Source: Novacetimonas maltaceti
GTDB lineage: Bacteria > Pseudomonadota > Alphaproteobacteria > Acetobacterales > Acetobacteraceae
Direction: 5' to 3'
Assembly: GCF_002906255.1 (NCBI RefSeq)
Contig: NZ_POTC01000019.1
Span: 1 to 57,337 of the forward strand
Length of the DNA stretch: 57,337 nucleotides
In this document: positions 44,914 through 56,705 of the stretch, piece after piece
Layout: every line of letters starts with the position of its first letter
Numbering within the stretch: position 1 is the first letter of the stretch
The notes under the pieces: generated by a model
The model's input: the letters and a program-made list of their open reading frames with translations, nothing else
What the model was told of the DNA's origin: nothing
Databases searched by the model: none
Position numbers and translations under genes: made by a program

Positions 44914-47130
44914 TCAGGGCGCCATGGTGCGGCTACCCAGATGGAGCGTCGCCTGCTGCGACTCATCCGTGGCGGACGATCCCAGCCAGACCCGGTATTC
45001 CCCTGCGGGCTGGCTCCAGCGGTCATGCTTCTCGTCGAAATGCGCCAGCACGCGCCGCTCCAGCGTCACCGACAGTTCGCGGCTTTCGCCCGGCGCCAGC
45101 GTCACGCGCTGCCATCCCGCCAGCCGACGCCCGCCACCACCGGGCAGGCGGACATAGACCTGCGGCACGTCAACGCCCGGACGGGTGCCGGTGTTGCGCA
45201 CCGTAAAGGTGGCGATGACGTCATTCCCATGGTGGCGGACACGCAGTCCTTCATGGGCGAAGCTGGTATAGGTCAGGCCATAACCGAACGGGAACAGCGG
45301 TTTCGCCTGCGTCCGGTCGAACCAGCGATAGCCGACCTCGCTGCCTTCGTCATAGACCAGTTCCTGATCGGTGTGGAACTGCATCTCGAACACGTTGGTG
45401 GCCGTCACGCCCGCAATGTCGGGATGGGCCAGTTGCGCGGGCGACGCGGGGAATGTCATCGGCAGGTGGCCGGCCGGGGCGACCTTGCCATACAGCAGGC
45501 GGGCAATCGCGGCGCCACCGCCCGAACCGGGATACCATGCTTCCATCACCGCGCCGACATTGCCCAGCCACGGCATCATGACCGGGTTGCCCGTCTCCAT
45601 CACCACCACCGTGCGCGGATTGGCGCGCGCGACCGCCGCCACCAGCGCATCCTGGTTGCCATCCAGCGTCATGGCATTGGCGGTATCCATGCCTTCATAC
45701 GAAAACTGCGTCACGAACACGACGGCCACATCCGCCCTGCGCGCCGCTTCCGCCGCACGCGCGATATCCGCGCCGGAGGTATAGGTCAGGCGCGCGCCCG
45801 GTGCTTCCGCCTGCATCATGCGATACGGCGCGGACGGGAAATAGACGGGATCGCCGGGCCAGTCCTTCTTGCCCGGTCCCTTGACCACGCCGATCGCGGG
45901 CGCACCGATGGGATCGACCTGGCTGGACCCGCCCCCGGAAATCACGCCCACATCGGCATGGCCGCCAATCACGGCCACCCGCGCGGTGGGCGACAGCGGC
46001 AGCAGGTTCGCGTCGTTCTTCAGCAGGACCGCGCCTTCCTCCTCGTCCCGCTGGGCGGCGAGCGTATCGGTGACGACGTCAAGCGGCTGCATGACGGGCG
46101 GGTGGTCCACCAGCCCCACGTCATACATGCTGCGGATGATCCGCTGCGCCATGTCGCCCACGCGGGCGGCGGGAACGCGGCCTTCCTTGACGTCACGCGC
46201 CAGGATCTCGCGGAAATAGGGACGCGCGTCGGCATCGTCTCCCGACGATTCCTGGTCCAGCCCCGCCAGCGCGGCCCGGGCGGAGGAATGGGTCGCCCCC
46301 CAGTCGGACATGACAAAGCCGGGATATTTCCAGTCCTGCTTGAGCACCTTCGTCAGCAGGTACGGGTTTTCGCAGGCATAGACATCATTGACGCGATTGT
46401 ACGAACACATGACCGAACCGGGATGGCCGACCTCCAGCGCGATCTCGAAGCCGAGCAGGTCGCTTTCACGCATCGCCGCATTGTCGATATCCGCGCTCAT
46501 GGTCATGCGCGAGGTCTCGAGGTCGTTCATCGCGAAATGCTTCAGCGTCGAGATCACATGCTGCGACTGGATGCCCGCGATGGTCGCACCCACCACCCGG
46601 CCCGTCAGCAGCGGGTCCTCGCCCGCATATTCGAAATTACGCCCGCCCCGTGGGTCGCGCGTCAGGTCGGCGCCGCCCGCCAGCAGGACATTGAACCCCT
46701 GCCGCCAGGCTTCCCCACCGATCATCGCCCCGCCCTGCCGGGCCATGTCCGGGTCCCATGTGCTGGCCGTTGCAAGGCCGGACGGCAGCCCGACCGCCTG
46801 CCCATGGGGACGCACATGCGACGGGTTGCGCAGGCCAAGGCCCGCATCGCTGATCTGCAGCGGCGGCAGCCCCGCCGGCGACTTCAGGTAGGCCGCCGAT
46901 CCCAGGCCACCGGGGGGAACGGGCGCATTGCCCATCGTGCCGCCGCCATCAATGGTGAAAACCATCGACAGCCTGTCCTGAAGCGACATGTGCGACAGCA
47001 TGTCGCGCGCGCGGGTATCGGCGGTGGCCGGGGCATCATGCCCATGCCGCGCCTGCGCGCCGGGGGACAGCGCCACCAGCCCGCCAAGCGCCACGGCAGA
47101 CAGCAAGACCAGTTTCCGAGACATCGTCAT
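44914..47130 (-). CDS. bglAx: GH3 family beta-glucosidase of the cellulose locus (BglAx)
   Basis: A 738-residue exported glycoside hydrolase family 3 enzyme. The signal peptide covers about 1-28 (KLVLLSAVALGGLVALSPGAQA). The N-terminal barrel has GRNFEYAGEDPLLTG (163-177), LKHFAMND (196-203) and the nucleophile D276 in GFVMSDWG. The second domain (about 400-600) and a C-terminal fibronectin III-like domain (LRVRHHGNDVIATFTVRNTG) complete the fold. In Komagataeibacter BglAx lies downstream of bcsD and hydrolyses cello-oligosaccharides, influencing cellulose yield. The start at 47130 has GGAGG 11 nt upstream. A strong terminator separates it from bcsD, so it probably has its own promoter in 47131-47328. 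Confidence 0.93.
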   Translation of the reverse strand: MTMSRKLVLLSAVALGGLVALSPGAQARHGHDAPATADTRARDMLSHMSLQDRLSMVFTIDGGGTMGNAPVPPGGLGSAAYLKSPAGLPPLQISDAGLGLRNPSHVRPHGQAVGLPSGLATASTWDPDMARQGGAMIGGEAWRQGFNVLLAGGADLTRDPRGGRNFEYAGEDPLLTGRVVGATIAGIQSQHVISTLKHFAMNDLETSRMTMSADIDNAAMRESDLLGFEIALEVGHPGSVMCSYNRVNDVYACENPYLLTKVLKQDWKYPGFVMSDWGATHSSARAALAGLDQESSGDDADARPYFREILARDVKEGRVPAARVGDMAQRIIRSMYDVGLVDHPPVMQPLDVVTDTLAAQRDEEEGAVLLKNDANLLPLSPTARVAVIGGHADVGVISGGGSSQVDPIGAPAIGVVKGPGKKDWPGDPVYFPSAPYRMMQAEAPGARLTYTSGADIARAAEAARRADVAVVFVTQFSYEGMDTANAMTLDGNQDALVAAVARANPRTVVVMETGNPVMMPWLGNVGAVMEAWYPGSGGGAAIARLLYGKVAPAGHLPMTFPASPAQLAHPDIAGVTATNVFEMQFHTDQELVYDEGSEVGYRWFDRTQAKPLFPFGYGLTYTSFAHEGLRVRHHGNDVIATFTVRNTGTRPGVDVPQVYVRLPGGGGRRLAGWQRVTLAPGESRELSVTLERRVLAHFDEKHDRWSQPAGEYRVWLGSSATDESQQATLHLGSRTMAP

Positions 47131-47328
47131 GTGTCGATCATCCTCCCCATACCCATTGCAGAATCTCAAGGAAGCCGACACCGGCAATCGGCATGCCGCC
47201 CCCATTTGACCCCGAGGATGACCCCCCACCCACCAAAAGTGCATGACATATCGCAATGTCGGTCGGGAAAAATCAACAAACGGGGCGCCATCATGCCGGC
47301 AGGCAGGCCCCTTCCCCCTGCAGACAGC
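47131..47328 (-). other. Upstream region of bglAx
   Basis: No gene is seen. The minus strand holds the GGAGG ribosome-binding site of bglAx and, further up, T-rich stretches (around 47250-47285) that may include its promoter, but no hexamer pair is convincing. Confidence 0.4.
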
Positions 47329-47363
47329 AAAAAGCCCGGCCACCCCATAAGGGACGACCGGGC
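47329..47363 (-). terminator. Rho-independent terminator after bcsD
   Basis: On the minus strand a GCCCGG stem arm (47363-47358) pairs with CCGGGC (47339-47334), with a further CCC/GGG pair inside, and is followed by five T (A at 47329-47333 on plus). It lies about 107 nt after the bcsD stop and closes the bcsAB-bcsC-bcsD unit. Confidence 0.85.
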
Positions 47364-47470
47364 CGCCATGACTGGCTGCCTGCCAGCACGCCGGATGCTT
47401 GCGCATCCCGCGCGACCGCAAGGGCCTGTGCGTGGGAAACAGCGGCGGACCAGACCGCCGTTGTCACACC

Positions 47471-47941
47471 TCAGTTCGCGGAGCTGCGCACGCGCATGTA
47501 CATGATGATCGTCTGGCGCGGGACGGCGTTGAGGTCTTCGGCATCGACATCGCGCGTCACGACGTAATCGCCAAACGCACCCGCCTGCGACGTGACCCAG
47601 CGGCCATACAGCCCTTCCAGCACCGGGGCCAGCCACGTGCCCGACGGCTCGCCCGCGCTGCCGACCTGCGGCAGGTTTTCATGCACGATGCGCAGCGACT
47701 GGTCCTCGGGCAGGAGTTCGAGCGTCACGGTGCCCCAGCCGATCATGGCCAGAAGCGCGTTCAGTTCGATCTGCAGCTTGTCCACGGTCTGGCACGGCGG
47801 CGGCATGATGCGCGTGCCCATGCCCCGTCCAACCTCACGCAGGAGTTCATTCCTGACCTCGATCCCGACCTGATCGTCAATTTCCCAGGACAGGGTCTGA
47901 AGAAACAGGGTGAAGTCCGGTTTTTTCTCATAAATTGTCAT
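47471..47941 (-). CDS. bcsD: Cellulose synthase subunit D
   Basis: A 156-residue periplasmic protein specific to crystalline-cellulose producers. [26 protein letters not shown], the conserved LREVGRGMGTRIMPPPCQTVDKLQIELNALLAMIGWG (key pattern GRGMGTRI...CQTVDxLQIE) and the C-terminal QTIIMYMRVRSSAN fit AxCeSD. The known protein is a cylinder-shaped octamer through which glucan chains pass, aligning terminal complexes; it has no signal peptide, as here. Its ATG overlaps the bcsC stop by one base (TAATG), so the two are coupled. A terminator follows. Confidence 0.97.
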   Translation of the reverse strand: MTIYEKKPDFTLFLQTLSWEIDDQVGIEVRNELLREVGRGMGTRIMPPPCQTVDKLQIELNALLAMIGWGTVTLELLPEDQSLRIVHENLPQVGSAGEPSGTWLAPVLEGLYGRWVTSQAGAFGDYVVTRDVDAEDLNAVPRQTIIMYMRVRSSAN

Positions 47942-50900
47942 TACTGGTCCATAATAAGATAGTGAGCCGAGATCATGGCGCCGCCCTCATCCCAGTTGCC
48001 AGCCTTCTGGAAACGACCGGACAGGTCAAGACGCAGCGAATGGCTGACGCGATACCCCACCCGGCCATCGAAACCACCAACAAGGCTTCCGACATCATCG
48101 CCGGGATACCGGGCCGATTCCAAGGATAGTTCAGCAGTAGATACACCCGCCAGCCCGTTCGCAAGGGCCTGATAGACAGGATTGGTCGGGAAGAAGGCGG
48201 AACTATGCTCATGAAACAGCTGATAGCCGATGGACCCGGTGATATCCCAGTCGAACAGGCCACTGTGGCCGGAATAGCGCACGGGCACCGTCGCCGCGAA
48301 ATAGGACTGCGGCGAGAAGTAGCCACCCTGCCCGTAGGTATAGAAATCCTCGTTATGCTTGTACCCGAAATAGGTCAGGTTCACGCCCACGCGCACTTCA
48401 TGCTTGCGGTTGCGATAGACAAGGGTATTGGCCCCAAGCCCGCCTTCCACTTCGGTATTGCTCTGGACATGATGGCCGGTCTGGATGGCATAGCCACCAC
48501 CGCCATACAGGATCGTATTGCCCAGCGTGGCCTCGACCTGCCCATGGAAGTGGTTGGTGACGACACCACCCCACTTCTTGCCGGTCAGGGCATCCGTCAT
48601 GCCGCCATAGGACAGGACGCTGTTGGTGATGGAGCGGCGCTCCCCGCTGACGCGGAAGGTGACCGGCCCGACACGCGGGGCGAATTCGACACCACCGATC
48701 ACGTTCGGCAGCGTAAAGCCCAGCGGGGAGGCCCCGACATCGGCGCTGACCCAGTTATTGGCGAAGCGCACGTCAGGCGCCACACCCGCCTCGCGCCCGA
48801 TCGTATCGGTGTTGAGGCGATGCTCCATGCTGTTGTTCTGGTTCTGCAGGTTCCGTTCCAGCGCGAACAGGTTGGTGCCGAAACGCGGGATGTCATACCC
48901 GGTCTGCGGCAGGTGCCCGGAGGTCAGGAAGGTCGGCGTGGCGGTGAAGGTCAGCGCCGACGTGCCAGCCTGCAGCGGGATACGCCCGACGATCGGCACC
49001 GAAGCCTCGGTCAGCGCGCCCATGCCGCGCGTGCCCGAACGGACGCGGAAGCCAAGCCCGGCATCGACGGACGGCGCAAGGTCTTCCGACAGGGTGTGGA
49101 TCTGCCCGTTGATGGAGGACAGCATCTGGTCCGAAATCTCCGGCACGCTGCCTGCCGTGGTGTAGCCATTTTCGCCCGGAGGCGCGCCAAGCTGCAACGC
49201 ATGGCCATACGCATCACGGCGGAACGGGTTGGCCGTCGGCGGGGCGGTCGCCTGCGTTTCATCGCTGGCGGTGGCTTCCCCACGGCTGATCTTGAGCTGC
49301 TGGAGGCGCAGTTCATAGGCACGGCGCAGGTCGGCAAGCGTCCGCTCGCCATGGCCGGCGGCACGGTCGGCAACCGCCATGGCAAGCCAGCTGCGCGCAT
49401 CCATCGGCGACTGCTGGACCCCATCCTGGGCCAGCTGCATGGCCAGGCCGTCCTTGTTGTCGTTCGCCGCGGCCTGCACGGCGGCCTGCCGCGCATCGAG
49501 GTCCTGCGGGTTATGGCGAAGGACCGACAGGTCGATATCCAGCGCATGCCCGTACTTGCCGCGCCCGTTATACAGCCGCGCGAGTGCGAGCTTGGGCGAC
49601 GTGGCTTCCGGGTCGGCCTGCAGCGCGGGGGCAAGGTGGTCATAGGCCGCCGCCTGGTCGCCACGCTGGTTCAGCAGGTCAGACTGCGCGACCGAAATCC
49701 CCATCCGCAACTGAACCAGCGTCTGGCGCTGGTCGGGCGACATCGCCGAACCGGTCGCGGTCCCGCTGCCATCGCCAAGCGGGGCGAGAAGACGCGCGGC
49801 CGCGACGGGGTTGCTGATCTTCATGTATTCGGTGGCATAGGCCAGACGCTGCTCGGTCGTCAGGTCGGCCGTGTGCGTGGAGGCGATGCGCAGCGCCATG
49901 TGCGCGTGCAGCATGTCGCCCCGCTGGCGGAACAGGTCGGCCACGGCCACGCCACGCGCGCCCGTCGGGTCCGGCACGGCCAGCGCCTCGCGCACCAGCG
50001 GGGTGGGGTTCGACACCATCGACAGGCGGGCGGCCAGGTCGGCCTTGATCGCCATTTCATCGGCGATCGTACGGATGGCCGGTGAATACTCATCCGGCGA
50101 CAGCCCCGCCAGCAGGCGCCGCGTCAGGGTATCGTTGCCATTGCCCGACGCATACAGGATCGCCGCCTGGTAATCGTCCGGGGTGCGCGGACTCGTCAGG
50201 AGCGGACGCATGACGTTCGACGCTTCGGCACTGTCGCCCTGCTGCTGCAGCGCGTTGGCAAGGTTGATGCGCAGCCACGGATCATCGGGGTCCTTGGCCA
50301 TGGCCTGCCGCAGCAGGCTGACCTTCTGCGCGGAATCGGTGGTGCGGGCGGCTTCGGCCATGATGCCCGAAACCTCGATCTGCTGCACCTGCGCGCTGTA
50401 ACGGCCGCCAAGGCGCGACAGCAGGGCATTGGCCTCACTCTCCTGCCCCTCGCCCATCAGGACACGGGCCAGTCCCATCAGTGCAATGGGATTGTCGCCA
50501 TTGCGCGCCAGGACCGCACGGTAATTGCGTTCCGCCTCGCCCGTCTGGCCCGTCGTGCGCTGCAGGTCCGCAAGCATCAGCGTCGCGCCCTCGGACTGTC
50601 CGGGCTGGCGCGCCAGCGACATCAGGCGCTGCTCGGCCTCCTGCGTCTGCCCGCTCGCGATCAGTCGGCGCACGGTGCCATATTCCTCGCCCACCGCCAT
50701 GCCGGCAAGGGCCGGGCGCCAGTGGCCCGCATTCTTCGGATCGGCGGCGATCGCCTCCTCAAAGTAGCGGTGCGCCTCCTCGTTATGGCCCGCGCGCATG
50801 GCGACAAGGCCAAGGCCGCCGAGCGCATCGGCATCCTTCGCGTTCAGGTTCAGCGCGCTCTGGAACGCCGTCTGCGCTGCGGACAGCCGCCCGGCATTCA

Positions 50901-51843
50901 GCGCCTTGAACCCGTCCTGCCGCGCCAGCGCGCCCTTGTCAGGCGGGCCGCCGGCCGGTTCCGTCATATGGGTCCGCAGCGCGGTATCGGACGGATGCGC
51001 ATCCAGCCACTGCTGCATCAGCGGCAGCGTCTCCGGCGTGACCGGCAGCCATGACAGGGTCTGGCGATATGACTTTTCCGCCGTCGCCGCCTCGACCGGG
51101 GCGGAGGAACGGTATTTCTCCAGCGCCTGCAGACGCTGCAGCCCCTCCATCCGGGTGGCGGGCTGGTAGGTCAGCACCTGCGCCAGCGCAAGCTGCGCAC
51201 GGAAATCCGAAGGGTTGGTCTTGACCAGGCGGACAAGCCCGTCGCGCGCGGTATTCGCCTGCCCTGAAACCCCAGCCAGCGTCTGGTAGTATTCCACCGC
51301 CAGCGAGGGCGTCGGCGTGGGACCGTTGAACAGGTGCTGGTAGGCTTCCACCGCCTGCTCGCTATGGCCCGAGGCCGCAAGCGAGCGTGCATGCGCAAGG
51401 TCAGGCTGCGAGATCGCCTGTTCATGCAGCAGGTCGTTCAGCTGGCTTTCATACGCACTGCCGGGCGCTGCCTGATGCAGGCGGCGCTGCGTATCGAGGG
51501 CGGCATCGCGATTGCCGATCCGCGACTGGTATTCGCCCTGCGCTTCCAGCACGTCGATCGAATCCGGCGCAAGGCGCGCGGCACTCTGCAGCGACTGGCG
51601 TGCATTGTCATACTGGTGCTGCTGCATCCAGAAGCGTGCCTGCTGCACCAGACGCTGCACCACCGCGGCCTGCCCGCTCTGGGCTGGCGCCACGGAATCC
51701 GCCTGCGTCATGGTGGTATTGGCAGGTGCCTGCACCGCTGCCTGCTGTGCCCGTGCACCGTTCGCCTGCAGCAACAGGCCTGCAGTGCAGGTCGTTGCGA
51801 GAAGACCGGCGGACAGGGACGAAGCATATCGTTTATGGGTCAC
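47941..51843 (-). CDS. bcsC: Cellulose synthase outer-membrane subunit C
   Basis: A 1300-residue exported protein. The signal peptide runs to about residue 32 ([24 protein letters not shown]). About 850 residues of helical TPR-like repeats follow (for example [38 protein letters not shown] and [31 protein letters not shown]). The last 400 or so residues are the BcsC_C outer-membrane beta-barrel with alternating aromatic strands, ending in LIMDQ. It exports the nascent glucan across the outer membrane; the TPR part bridges the periplasm. The ATG overlaps the bcsAB stop by 4 nt, and the TAA overlaps the bcsD ATG by 1 nt. Confidence 0.97.
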   Translation of the reverse strand: MTHKRYASSLSAGLLATTCTAGLLLQANGARAQQAAVQAPANTTMTQADSVAPAQSGQAAVVQRLVQQARFWMQQHQYDNARQSLQSAARLAPDSIDVLEAQGEYQSRIGNRDAALDTQRRLHQAAPGSAYESQLNDLLHEQAISQPDLAHARSLAASGHSEQAVEAYQHLFNGPTPTPSLAVEYYQTLAGVSGQANTARDGLVRLVKTNPSDFRAQLALAQVLTYQPATRMEGLQRLQALEKYRSSAPVEAATAEKSYRQTLSWLPVTPETLPLMQQWLDAHPSDTALRTHMTEPAGGPPDKGALARQDGFKALNAGRLSAAQTAFQSALNLNAKDADALGGLGLVAMRAGHNEEAHRYFEEAIAADPKNAGHWRPALAGMAVGEEYGTVRRLIASGQTQEAEQRLMSLARQPGQSEGATLMLADLQRTTGQTGEAERNYRAVLARNGDNPIALMGLARVLMGEGQESEANALLSRLGGRYSAQVQQIEVSGIMAEAARTTDSAQKVSLLRQAMAKDPDDPWLRINLANALQQQGDSAEASNVMRPLLTSPRTPDDYQAAILYASGNGNDTLTRRLLAGLSPDEYSPAIRTIADEMAIKADLAARLSMVSNPTPLVREALAVPDPTGARGVAVADLFRQRGDMLHAHMALRIASTHTADLTTEQRLAYATEYMKISNPVAAARLLAPLGDGSGTATGSAMSPDQRQTLVQLRMGISVAQSDLLNQRGDQAAAYDHLAPALQADPEATSPKLALARLYNGRGKYGHALDIDLSVLRHNPQDLDARQAAVQAAANDNKDGLAMQLAQDGVQQSPMDARSWLAMAVADRAAGHGERTLADLRRAYELRLQQLKISRGEATASDETQATAPPTANPFRRDAYGHALQLGAPPGENGYTTAGSVPEISDQMLSSINGQIHTLSEDLAPSVDAGLGFRVRSGTRGMGALTEASVPIVGRIPLQAGTSALTFTATPTFLTSGHLPQTGYDIPRFGTNLFALERNLQNQNNSMEHRLNTDTIGREAGVAPDVRFANNWVSADVGASPLGFTLPNVIGGVEFAPRVGPVTFRVSGERRSITNSVLSYGGMTDALTGKKWGGVVTNHFHGQVEATLGNTILYGGGGYAIQTGHHVQSNTEVEGGLGANTLVYRNRKHEVRVGVNLTYFGYKHNEDFYTYGQGGYFSPQSYFAATVPVRYSGHSGLFDWDITGSIGYQLFHEHSSAFFPTNPVYQALANGLAGVSTAELSLESARYPGDDVGSLVGGFDGRVGYRVSHSLRLDLSGRFQKAGNWDEGGAMISAHYLIMDQ

Positions 51844-54800
51844 GACTTGCGCCTCTCATCCTCGAGCTGCTTGAAACGCCGGGCAGCATGCCGCGCCAGG
51901 GCCCGTGCAAGGACACTGACAATCAGAACACATCCCAACAGGCCGACAAGCAGCACACGAACCGGCCTGTTGTGCATATACCAGTCGGGCCACAGCCAGA
52001 CCGGGAGGGAACCGATCGTATAGACCGGCGAATTACGGAAGGAGGACAGCTCCTCACCGTGTGCGAGAACCAGATCCCCCTGGATCTTGGCCTGCTGCTT
52101 GCGCTCTCCCATCAGCTGGAGAAGATTGCTCAGCCCGGCCCCGTCGGCGGACAGCAGCGCCAGCACCGTACGGCCTGATGTCAGGGGGGATTCCGCCTCG
52201 ATCATCGCGCCGACACCACCCGTCAGCGCGCTGTCGACATCCTGCGGCTTGCTGTTGCGTTCGCGATACGCCGTCAGCGGGTCATCAATCGCCTTCAGGA
52301 CAGTGTCCAGCGTCGAAGTATGCAATGCCGTGCGCAGGTGGCCGTCCGAAATCTCGTAGGACGAGCGCGACAGCAGCGGTGCGATCTCGGCACTGGAGGC
52401 CAGGGTCGAGATGACCAGCAGGTTGCGGTCGGCCACGTCGCTGACATGGTCGGCCGACACGATGTCCACGCCCGCGACCGGATACCATGTCGCCGCCCCC
52501 ATGAAGCCCATCAGGTCAAGATAGGCGCCGACCACGGCCGCGTTCGGGTGTTCCGGCAGCACGACCGCCGTATGCGACAGGTCCGCATAGGTCGTGAAGG
52601 GGAAGCCGACCGTCGCCATGTAGGCAAGGTTGGGCATCTGGGCGATGTGATAGGCGCGGGAGAAATCGATGGTGGAGTCCGGATCGATCCCGATATGGAA
52701 GGCATTGCTTGCCGCGCTGCCCTGACAGACACCATGGGCCATGGACAGTGCATTGAAGTAGAAATGCAGCTGGTCCTGTCCGAACACGGTCCAGGGCGGC
52801 ACGTCGAGGTCATGCACCTGCATGCCGGCCGAAGGGTGGACCAGGCCGATATTCTGCAGGAAGCCGTTCGGCTCCCTCAGGCCATAGGAATGCAGGTAGA
52901 CATCGTTGATGCCGACATCCAGGCGGGCCTTCTCGACCTCCTTGTCCGTGCCTGCCGGCGAACGGAAACGCACCTGCATCTTGTACGGGCGGTCGCGCCA
53001 CGTATACAGGTCGGGCGGGATACGGAACGGAACCGACAGCACGCCGGACGTGAAGCCCGTCTCCTGCAGCTTCTCGGGCGTGACAAGGTCGGCGAAACGC
53101 ACCGGATGGTCCATCGCGATGAAGGACGGCGCATCATCCGGCTTGCTGGGGGCGACATCCACCGGCGCCACGTTCATGTGGCTGTCGGCCGGCAGGGGCG
53201 AAGAACTGAAGGCAATGCCCTTGCTCGCCGTAATGACCTCGTCGCGGTCACGACCGGTCACCACCAGGATCGTCGCATTCGAATCCGACGGGTTCGGCAG
53301 TTCAAGGATCGTCGGGCCGGTCACCTGCGGCTGCCCGAGGCTGGTCGGCAGTTCGTCCGCCACGCCGATCAGGATGGCGTTACCGGTCTGCGGGATGGTG
53401 GAGGAAACCGGGAAGTTCACGCCAAGGAAGTCGGTCTGCTTGCCAAACCATGAGGCGAGTATGCCGGCGGCCTTGAGGATCTGCGGGTCATAGGTCTGCG
53501 CCAGGACCATGGGAACCGTGACGTGCTGGTGTACGTTCTTGTCATAGAACGGCTGCGGCAGGCGCGACAGCAGACGCCGCGGCGGCAGGGCGATGGTCGT
53601 GATCTGGAGCTGCGAATTCTCCGAAATCGTCGCCCACATCGTGTCATTCGTAAGGTCCGAACATCCCTTCGACCCGGAGGCGAAGTTGAAGTTCAGGCGG
53701 TTTCCGCTGACGAAAAAGATCGGGTTGATCTCGAACGAGATGGGCCCGAACGTCGGGTGCGCCGGGTCCGGGCGTAGCGTGCCGATGAACTGCTCGTTCA
53801 GGGTCATGGTCACGGAATTGGTTTCCGGACGCAGGTTCGGTGACATCGAACCCGACAGCACAAGCCGCGCCGAGGTCACAAGCTGGTCGGCAGGGATGCC
53901 GAACTCGATCCCCTGCAGCGGCGCAAGGCCACGCATCGTGATGGATCCCGCAGCGCCAAGGTCCTTGAGCGTATAATTATGGACCGTCGCCGTATCGGGC
54001 GTATTTTCCGCGTTGTCCACCATTGCATCCGCACTGTCCGCCGCAAGCGGCTGCCCCGTGGGGGCACCGGCGGCAGCGGGTGCGGAAGCGGGCTGGCCCG
54101 GGCCATTGGCCGGCAGCAGGGCGGGCAGCGGCGGCAGGTCGGAGGCTTCGGGCTGCTGGACTGGCGCCTTCGTGGCGACCGCCTTCGAAGCTGCCGGCGC
54201 GGCCTGCGCGGAGGAGGCGAATGTCAGCAGGGCCAGAAGCGAAACCATCTTCACGGTTCCCTTCAGCACGCGCTCCTGACGGTCCGGCCTGTTGCTGCTA
54301 TCCGGCAGGGAGTTGCCCTGGTTGACTTCCCCGCCCCGGCTCGGGCCCTTGGTATGGACGATGTCGCCGCTTGAACGGAACAGCCCCTTGACGCTGAGGA
54401 CCATGTCCAGAAGGCTGAGCAGCGGGCGGTCCGGCTTGTAGTTGCCCCAGTCGACCCACGCATCGGCGCGGCCGAACACCAGGCGGACAACCGCGAATTC
54501 CTGCTGCAGGTTCTCGATGGTCCAGATGAAGACGCTACGCCCGTTGGAACTGCGGATGAGCCGTGCCGGAAGGTTCAGCTCCTCCCCGTCAAGGACGGTG
54601 CGGATATAGACGGGCGTGGGGCCTGCGACCTTGCCCGGCCACGACATCTTCACCGCCGCGCCACCCATGGACAGGTCCTCGGTCTGGCCGGTCACGACGA
54701 TGGAACCATCCGCGCTGGAAACCTCCACCGGGATGACGGCAGGGATACGGTGGCTGTTGCGCTTCTGCTGGGTTTCACGTCCCACGGCAATGGCCGCGAG

Positions 54801-56480
54801 GATGATGATGAGGCTGAGCAGCGCCCATGCGGAGTTCAGCAGGTAAGCGCGTTCCGCGATCTGGTCGAGATGGCCGAAGGACAGTTCATAGATGCCGCGC
54901 GCCAGGCCGCCAAACATGATGATGCCAAGGATGACGTTCGGATAGACGGCGCCAAGGTCGAAATATCCTTTTTCAAGCAACCCGCCCTTGTCCGTCACGT
55001 TGAACTTGCCACGCGAGGGGCTGAGCAGGGTTACGATCGTCACGCGCACCAGGAACAGCGCCATCGTGGTTTCATAGACCTCGCTCCAGAAGGAGTAGCG
55101 CCAGCCCTTGTTGATCTTCGACGCCGTGCCGACGGCATGGAACATATGCGGAATGGCGTAGGCCAGCAGCGCGAGCGGCGAGGCCGCGATGATGTTCTGC
55201 CCCAGGAACAGGAACGCCAGCGGGGAACTGAGGAAGATGACGCGCGGCACCGCGAACAGGAACGACGTCATGGCCGACAGGTAACAGAGCCGCTGCCCCC
55301 ATGACAGTCCCTTGCCGAGCAGCGGGTTGTCGATACGGAAGATCTGCAGCATGCCACGCGCCCAGCGCACGCGCTGGCCGATATGCAGGATCAGGCGTTC
55401 CGTCGCGAGGCCACCGGCAAGCGGGATGCGCAGGTAGGCCGTGGACCAGCCCAGACGCTGCATCTTGAGCGCGGTATGCGCATCCTCGGTCACGGTCTGG
55501 GTTGCAAAGCCGCCGATCTGCTCGATCGCGGTGCGACGCAGGATCGCACACGATCCGCAGAAGAAGGTCGCATCCCAGAAATCGTTGCCGTCCTGCACCA
55601 CGCCATAGAACAGGTTGCCTTCGGGGGGCGTGCGGTAACCGGCGGACAGGTTCCGCTGGAACGGGTCGGGGGAGTAGAAGTGATGCGGCGTCTGCATCAG
55701 CGCGATCTTCGGGTCGTCGACCATCCAGCCCATCGTCAACTGAAGGAAGGCGCGGGTCGGGACGTGGTCGCAGTCAAAGATCAGGATGTAATCGCCATCG
55801 GTATGGTCAATGGCATAGTTGAGGTTGCCAGCCTTCGCATGCTCGTTGCTGGGTCGGGCGATGTAGTTCGCGCCACAGGCCTTGGCGAACTCGGCGAATT
55901 CGGGGCGCCGGCCGTCATCGAGGATATGGACCCGCACCTTTTCGGGCGGCCAGTCAATGCCAAGCGAACCGAGGACCGTCAGGCGAACGATGCTCAGTTC
56001 CTCGTTATAGGTCGGGACGAAGATGTCGACCGTCGGCCACTCATCGATATTCGCCGGCAGCGGCAGCGGCGCGCGATGCAGCGGCGCAATCGTCTGGAAA
56101 TAACTGAGGAACAGCATCATCAGGGCGTAAAGTTCCGCCAGGAGCAGCATTGTCCCAAGCAGGCCCTGCAACCATGTATCAAATGAAAGCGTTTCCGTCA
56201 GACGCCACGTCAGGTAACGCAGCGACACGAGCCCTGACAGCACCTCGAGGAAAATCTGTGCCCGGCGACTGGGCTTGTGACCAACAACGAAAAAGATCAC
56301 GACACATACAAATGCCACAATCAGCTGCTGTTCTGGCGGCAGGGTCACGGACGTAGCCGCAATCAGCGCACACAAGCCAAAAACACCGATAAGCAGTCCC
56401 GCACCACGAATGGAAAGAATTTTCCCCATCCAGCGGGACATTCCTGACTCTGACTGCGTTGACGACCGAACCTCTGGCAT
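51840..56480 (-). CDS. bcsAB: Fused cellulose synthase BcsA-BcsB
   Basis: A 1546-residue fusion. The BcsA half has N-terminal membrane helices, then a GT2 domain with DDGR (188-191), DCD (236-238), FFCGS (306-310), TED (331-333) and QRVRW (369-373). C-terminal helices and a PilZ domain follow, with RNSHR (574-578) and DLSMGG (602-607) for c-di-GMP. After a linker, a hydrophobic stretch starting at residue 745 ([18 protein letters not shown]) looks like a signal peptide, and BcsB (carbohydrate-binding and flavodoxin-like domains, C-terminal membrane helix about 1507-1526) follows. The start is ATG 56480 (MPEV, as in AcsAB); a TTG at 56486 is less likely. Fused AcsAB in known strains is processed into two chains, consistent with the internal signal-like segment. 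Confidence 0.97.
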   Translation of the reverse strand: MPEVRSSTQSESGMSRWMGKILSIRGAGLLIGVFGLCALIAATSVTLPPEQQLIVAFVCVVIFFVVGHKPSRRAQIFLEVLSGLVSLRYLTWRLTETLSFDTWLQGLLGTMLLLAELYALMMLFLSYFQTIAPLHRAPLPLPANIDEWPTVDIFVPTYNEELSIVRLTVLGSLGIDWPPEKVRVHILDDGRRPEFAEFAKACGANYIARPSNEHAKAGNLNYAIDHTDGDYILIFDCDHVPTRAFLQLTMGWMVDDPKIALMQTPHHFYSPDPFQRNLSAGYRTPPEGNLFYGVVQDGNDFWDATFFCGSCAILRRTAIEQIGGFATQTVTEDAHTALKMQRLGWSTAYLRIPLAGGLATERLILHIGQRVRWARGMLQIFRIDNPLLGKGLSWGQRLCYLSAMTSFLFAVPRVIFLSSPLAFLFLGQNIIAASPLALLAYAIPHMFHAVGTASKINKGWRYSFWSEVYETTMALFLVRVTIVTLLSPSRGKFNVTDKGGLLEKGYFDLGAVYPNVILGIIMFGGLARGIYELSFGHLDQIAERAYLLNSAWALLSLIIILAAIAVGRETQQKRNSHRIPAVIPVEVSSADGSIVVTGQTEDLSMGGAAVKMSWPGKVAGPTPVYIRTVLDGEELNLPARLIRSSNGRSVFIWTIENLQQEFAVVRLVFGRADAWVDWGNYKPDRPLLSLLDMVLSVKGLFRSSGDIVHTKGPSRGGEVNQGNSLPDSSNRPDRQERVLKGTVKMVSLLALLTFASSAQAAPAASKAVATKAPVQQPEASDLPPLPALLPANGPGQPASAPAAAGAPTGQPLAADSADAMVDNAENTPDTATVHNYTLKDLGAAGSITMRGLAPLQGIEFGIPADQLVTSARLVLSGSMSPNLRPETNSVTMTLNEQFIGTLRPDPAHPTFGPISFEINPIFFVSGNRLNFNFASGSKGCSDLTNDTMWATISENSQLQITTIALPPRRLLSRLPQPFYDKNVHQHVTVPMVLAQTYDPQILKAAGILASWFGKQTDFLGVNFPVSSTIPQTGNAILIGVADELPTSLGQPQVTGPTILELPNPSDSNATILVVTGRDRDEVITASKGIAFSSSPLPADSHMNVAPVDVAPSKPDDAPSFIAMDHPVRFADLVTPEKLQETGFTSGVLSVPFRIPPDLYTWRDRPYKMQVRFRSPAGTDKEVEKARLDVGINDVYLHSYGLREPNGFLQNIGLVHPSAGMQVHDLDVPPWTVFGQDQLHFYFNALSMAHGVCQGSAASNAFHIGIDPDSTIDFSRAYHIAQMPNLAYMATVGFPFTTYADLSHTAVVLPEHPNAAVVGAYLDLMGFMGAATWYPVAGVDIVSADHVSDVADRNLLVISTLASSAEIAPLLSRSSYEISDGHLRTALHTSTLDTVLKAIDDPLTAYRERNSKPQDVDSALTGGVGAMIEAESPLTSGRTVLALLSADGAGLSNLLQLMGERKQQAKIQGDLVLAHGEELSSFRNSPVYTIGSLPVWLWPDWYMHNRPVRVLLVGLLGCVLIVSVLARALARHAARRFKQLEDERRKS

Positions 56481-56522
56481 AAACAACTCGTCCGAAATGC
56501 TGTAAAACAGAAAGATTACGTC

Positions 56523-56561
56523 AAAAAAACCTGCCCCCGACCCTCTGCGGTCACGTCGGGG
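56523..56561 (-). terminator. Terminator-like hairpin between ccpAx and bcsAB
   Basis: On the minus strand CCCCGAC (56561-56555) pairs with GTCGGGG (56541-56535) around a 13-nt loop, followed after GCAGG by seven T (A at 56523-56529 on plus). It lies 43 nt before the bcsAB ATG. It could end ccpAx transcripts or attenuate read-through into bcsAB. Confidence 0.6.
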
Positions 56562-56639
56562 AAAAGTGGGCCCGCCCGGGCGACATGAAGATCACCAGGG
56601 CCAAAGACAGAACGAATCGTCGAGCCGATGCGGAGACCT

Positions 56640-56684
56640 GCCATCCCCCGCGGCCGCCGTCCATGGGGCCGGCAAGGGGATGGC
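56640..56684 (-). other. Long hairpin after the ccpAx stop
   Basis: GCCATCCCC (56640-56648) and GGGGATGGC (56676-56684) form a 9-bp stem with a GC-rich 27-nt loop, 21 nt after the ccpAx stop. No T-run follows, so it may protect the 3' end of ccpAx mRNA rather than terminate it. Confidence 0.5.
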
Positions 56685-56705
56685 GATCTCCTGAATGCGC
56701 TGAAC

